DNA of 13,575 nt from assembly GCA_003212115.1 (NCBI GenBank), contig QCQS01000024.1, positions 1 to 13,575 on the forward strand, given 5' to 3'. Made by a program: the position numbers and the translations under genes. Below are positions 11,738 to 13,575 of this stretch, in pieces. A model generated the notes under the pieces. The model made no database searches. It was not told the DNA's origin and worked only from the letters and a program-made list of their open reading frames with translations. Positions within the stretch are counted from its first letter, which is position 1. Each line of letters opens with the position of its first letter. The stretch is from Prochlorococcus sp. AG-455-E15 (GTDB lineage: Bacteria; Cyanobacteriota; Cyanobacteriia; PCC-6307; Cyanobiaceae).

Positions 11738-13575
11738 TTAACCTCTTGCACCACCTGAAAAGGTAACAAGTTGTCCTTCACGAGTATTACCACTAGATCC
11801 AGTTATCAAAAAATCTGGTTTTTCTGTTTCCTCATTTCTTTTAACTTCCATAGGGGGCATTGCGCTCATAAATCCTGCTCTTGATGGATTTCGCTTTCTA
11901 GAAGAAGCTCCCTCTGTACCTGTTACCTTATCACCGCGATCCCAATCATCACCAGTTACGTTTCCAACAGATTGTCCTTCACCAGTAATCCTTGATGCGA
12001 CTCTTTTTTCTGGTGTCTTTGCAGCACGATCTGCCTCTTCAATTTCCATTTTTTGTTTATAAGTAATATTTTTATTCGGTTCAAATCTAAATTTTTCAGT
12101 CCCAGTGACCTTATCAACTGCCATATCAAAAGGTCCGGTTACCTTTGAACCATTCTCATATTCATTACCAGTAACTCCTTGAGTATTTTTTTCAGAATAT
12201 TTATCTCTTGATGGTGAGTTAACAGAGAATTCATTCCAAGAGTTTCCTGCTGACTTTTCTGGATTCGCATAAGCAGTATCATGTGGAGGATTATCACAAG
12301 CTTGTGAGAGCTGATCTCCACCAACGTAAGGAGTCCCTGTTAGATTTTTACAAGCACCTTTCTTAGCACCTGTCATTACTCCGCCTATTCCTGGTTGTTG
12401 CCCTGTAAGTCGGGCATTTGAATTATTTCCAGAATTAACTGTAGATCTGGATTTCATATCTTCAGAAATCTCGGCACTACAATTATCATTAATCTGATCT
12501 AAGCCTGCGTATGGTGTTCCTGTTAGCACTTTGCATGAACCTGGTTCATCTCCAGTTACTATTTTTGATCTTCCTGTCATAGTCCCGCTGATTAAATTTG
12601 ACTTTGGAGAAAGGCTTAAACCTACTTTTCTAGCTTCTGGTTTTGGTTTTGAACCGCAAAACTTCTCATATTGTTGAGATCCTATGTACTCATCACCAGT
12701 TACATTCTTGCAACTCCCATATTCATTGCCTGTCATATGGTCTGATCTTCCTACCCCTGTACCAGTTACATTATTCCCGTTAAGAGTGTTGTAACTGCCT
12801 ACTTTTTCAAATGCCTTACCTTTTGGATTTGGCTCTGAGCCAAGATATTGATCTCCAGTTAACTGATGTCCAGAACCTGATTCATCTCCAGTAACAAGAG
12901 TTGATCTACCTGGAAGTGATCCAGATACTTTTAATCCATCAATTGTAGTACTATGTTTAACCTTTGAAGGATTTTTTGGAACATCACCACAATACTTCTG
13001 TGATTGATTGGCAGATACATATTCAGTACCTGTAAGGTTTTTACAAGTTCCTGGCTCATCGCCTGTAACCCTCTCAGATCTACCGACTTCATTTCCAGTT
13101 ACTTTATTACCTGATGTTGTAGAGGTAACTGTAGATCTAAGTGGTTGTTTATAACTTGGTCTATCTTGACAAAATTGGTCAACTACTTCTGCTCCCATAT
13201 ATTGAGTACCAGTGACGGTTCTGCATATACTTGCTTCATTACCTGTAGTTTTTACAGATCTATTAGCTTGTGTTCCAGTAACTATTTGACCTGAATCAGT
13301 TTCACTTTTACCAACTTTCCAGCTAGCATCAGCAATATTTTGTTTGGCTCCATTTTTATTTGGACCACATGGTCTACATTTACCATTACCTTTCTTACCT
13401 GTGGCACCAGTCTTACTTCTTAGCTCTCTGACTCTCTGAGAAATCTCTCTACTACTTAAATCTGGGTCTCCCCTTCTAGCTAAAGAAGCTGCACTGGTAT
13501 TTTGTTTAGTTGCTGATTTACCATGCTTAGATTGAGCTTCTCTTCTTGCTAAAACAATATCTCTACTTGTATTAG
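11738..13575 (-). CDS. csoS2: Carboxysome assembly scaffold CsoS2 (N-terminus outside the window)
   Basis: The frame is open from the right edge (complete codons from 13573) to TAA at 11738, giving 611 visible residues. CsoS2 is an intrinsically disordered scaffold that binds Rubisco with its N-terminal repeats and the shell with its middle and C-terminal regions. Seen: two N-region Rubisco-binding motifs, SRDIVLARREAQSKHGK (13517-13567) and REISQRVRELRSKTG (from 13450), a CRPC segment, six middle (M) repeats of about 60 residues with VTG and cysteine motifs, and a C-region with VTG triplets. It ends with the conserved peptide NTREGQLVTFSGGARG. An internal ATG at 13198 in YMGAEVV is not a start: the repeat pattern runs through it. 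No frameshift or stop interrupts the visible part, so a short CsoS2A form made by frameshifting is not indicated here. It is the first visible gene of the carboxysome operon. Confidence 0.96.
   Translation of the reverse strand, partial: NTSRDIVLARREAQSKHGKSATKQNTSAASLARRGDPDLSSREISQRVRELRSKTGATGKKGNGKCRPCGPNKNGAKQNIADASWKVGKSETDSGQIVTGTQANRSVKTTGNEASICRTVTGTQYMGAEVVDQFCQDRPSYKQPLRSTVTSTTSGNKVTGNEVGRSERVTGDEPGTCKNLTGTEYVSANQSQKYCGDVPKNPSKVKHSTTIDGLKVSGSLPGRSTLVTGDESGSGHQLTGDQYLGSEPNPKGKAFEKVGSYNTLNGNNVTGTGVGRSDHMTGNEYGSCKNVTGDEYIGSQQYEKFCGSKPKPEARKVGLSLSPKSNLISGTMTGRSKIVTGDEPGSCKVLTGTPYAGLDQINDNCSAEISEDMKSRSTVNSGNNSNARLTGQQPGIGGVMTGAKKGACKNLTGTPYVGGDQLSQACDNPPHDTAYANPEKSAGNSWNEFSVNSPSRDKYSEKNTQGVTGNEYENGSKVTGPFDMAVDKVTGTEKFRFEPNKNITYKQKMEIEEADRAAKTPEKRVASRITGEGQSVGNVTGDDWDRGDKVTGTEGASSRKRNPSRAGFMSAMPPMEVKRNEETEKPDFLITGSSGNTREGQLVTFSGGARG
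12296..13291 (-). repeat. Six M repeats in csoS2 (about 180 bases each)
   Basis: Repeats begin (in transcription order) at 13291, 13111, 12937, 12778, 12598 and 12418, a step of 159-180 bases. Each has the plan VTG-x-x-x-GRS-x-x-VTGDE-x-GSCK-x-LTGT-x-Y-x-G-x-x-Q-x-x-x-x-C. Seen deviations: the third lacks both cysteines, the sixth has GIGG in place of GRS, and the first has NRS. They are coding repeats, not DNA elements. Confidence 0.9.
13388..13567 (-). repeat. Two N-region Rubisco-binding motifs in csoS2
   Basis: Basic helices of the form R-x-(4-5)-RR-x-(5-6)-GK are seen. The first is SRDIVLARREAQSKHGKS and the second LSSREISQRVRELRSKTGAT. Such helices bind Rubisco in the studied alpha-carboxysomes. 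Further copies are expected outside the window. Confidence 0.75.

Noticed and set aside
12139..12324. Minus-strand 61-codon ORF inside csoS2
   Set aside because: It is a different frame of the same strand as csoS2 with no conserved features.
11738..13198. csoS2 as a complete 486-residue gene starting at ATG 13198
   Set aside because: The frame stays open to the right edge, and the ATG lies inside an M repeat. The N-region motifs are seen upstream in the same frame.
12296..13291. CRISPR-like or tandem DNA repeat array
   Set aside because: The periodic similarity is due to protein M repeats of CsoS2; the DNA copies diverge and there are no constant spacers.

Overview
The window is AT-rich, tightly packed chromosomal DNA from an alpha-cyanobacterium, almost certainly Prochlorococcus and probably a low-GC high-light type. 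The evidence is the alpha-carboxysome gene order csoS2-csoSCA-csoS4A-csoS4B followed by an acRAF-like gene, the cyanobacterial style of the housekeeping proteins, very short intergenic gaps and frequent TTG start codons. I see no tRNA, rRNA, insertion sequence, prophage or CRISPR array, and no gene-free stretch longer than about 165 bases.

Left part (1-3383): the N-terminal part of a glutathione reductase gene (minus, running off the left edge) diverges from a long glutathione S-transferase-like gene (plus). That gene converges on a complete dnaA (minus, TTG start). dnaA stands alone, without dnaN and without visible DnaA boxes. A perfect 17-bp palindrome lies just upstream of its start codon.

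Middle part (3384-9361): two small transferase genes of the 'rSAM/selenodomain-associated transferase 1 and 2' kind form a plus-strand pair. They abut a minus-strand operon, read hisG -> ABC exporter -> Ycf52-like GNAT acetyltransferase, in which the last two genes overlap by one base (TAATG). Divergent from hisG is a glyoxalase II-type gene (gloB) that carries a one-base deletion and so appears broken in this sequence. RidA and a small DUF3136-like protein follow on the plus strand.

Right part (9368-13575): the distal half of the carboxysome operon is on the minus strand. In transcription order it holds csoS2 (scaffold, N-terminus outside the window), csoSCA (shell carbonic anhydrase), csoS4A and csoS4B (vertex pentamers), then a catalytically dead pterin-dehydratase-like protein matching the Rubisco assembly factor acRAF. 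Together these encode the scaffold that collects Rubisco, the enzyme that makes CO2 inside the shell, the vertex caps and a Rubisco chaperone. Rubisco and the CsoS1 hexamer genes should lie just beyond the right edge.

I did not find a convincing new multi-gene system. The best leads are the gloB frameshift and a possible second homopolymer indel at the transferase 1 start, the dnaA leader palindrome, the strong Shine-Dalgarno sites placed only before the two vertex-protein genes, the cysteine-free M repeat in CsoS2, and the DUF3136 gene beside acRAF.
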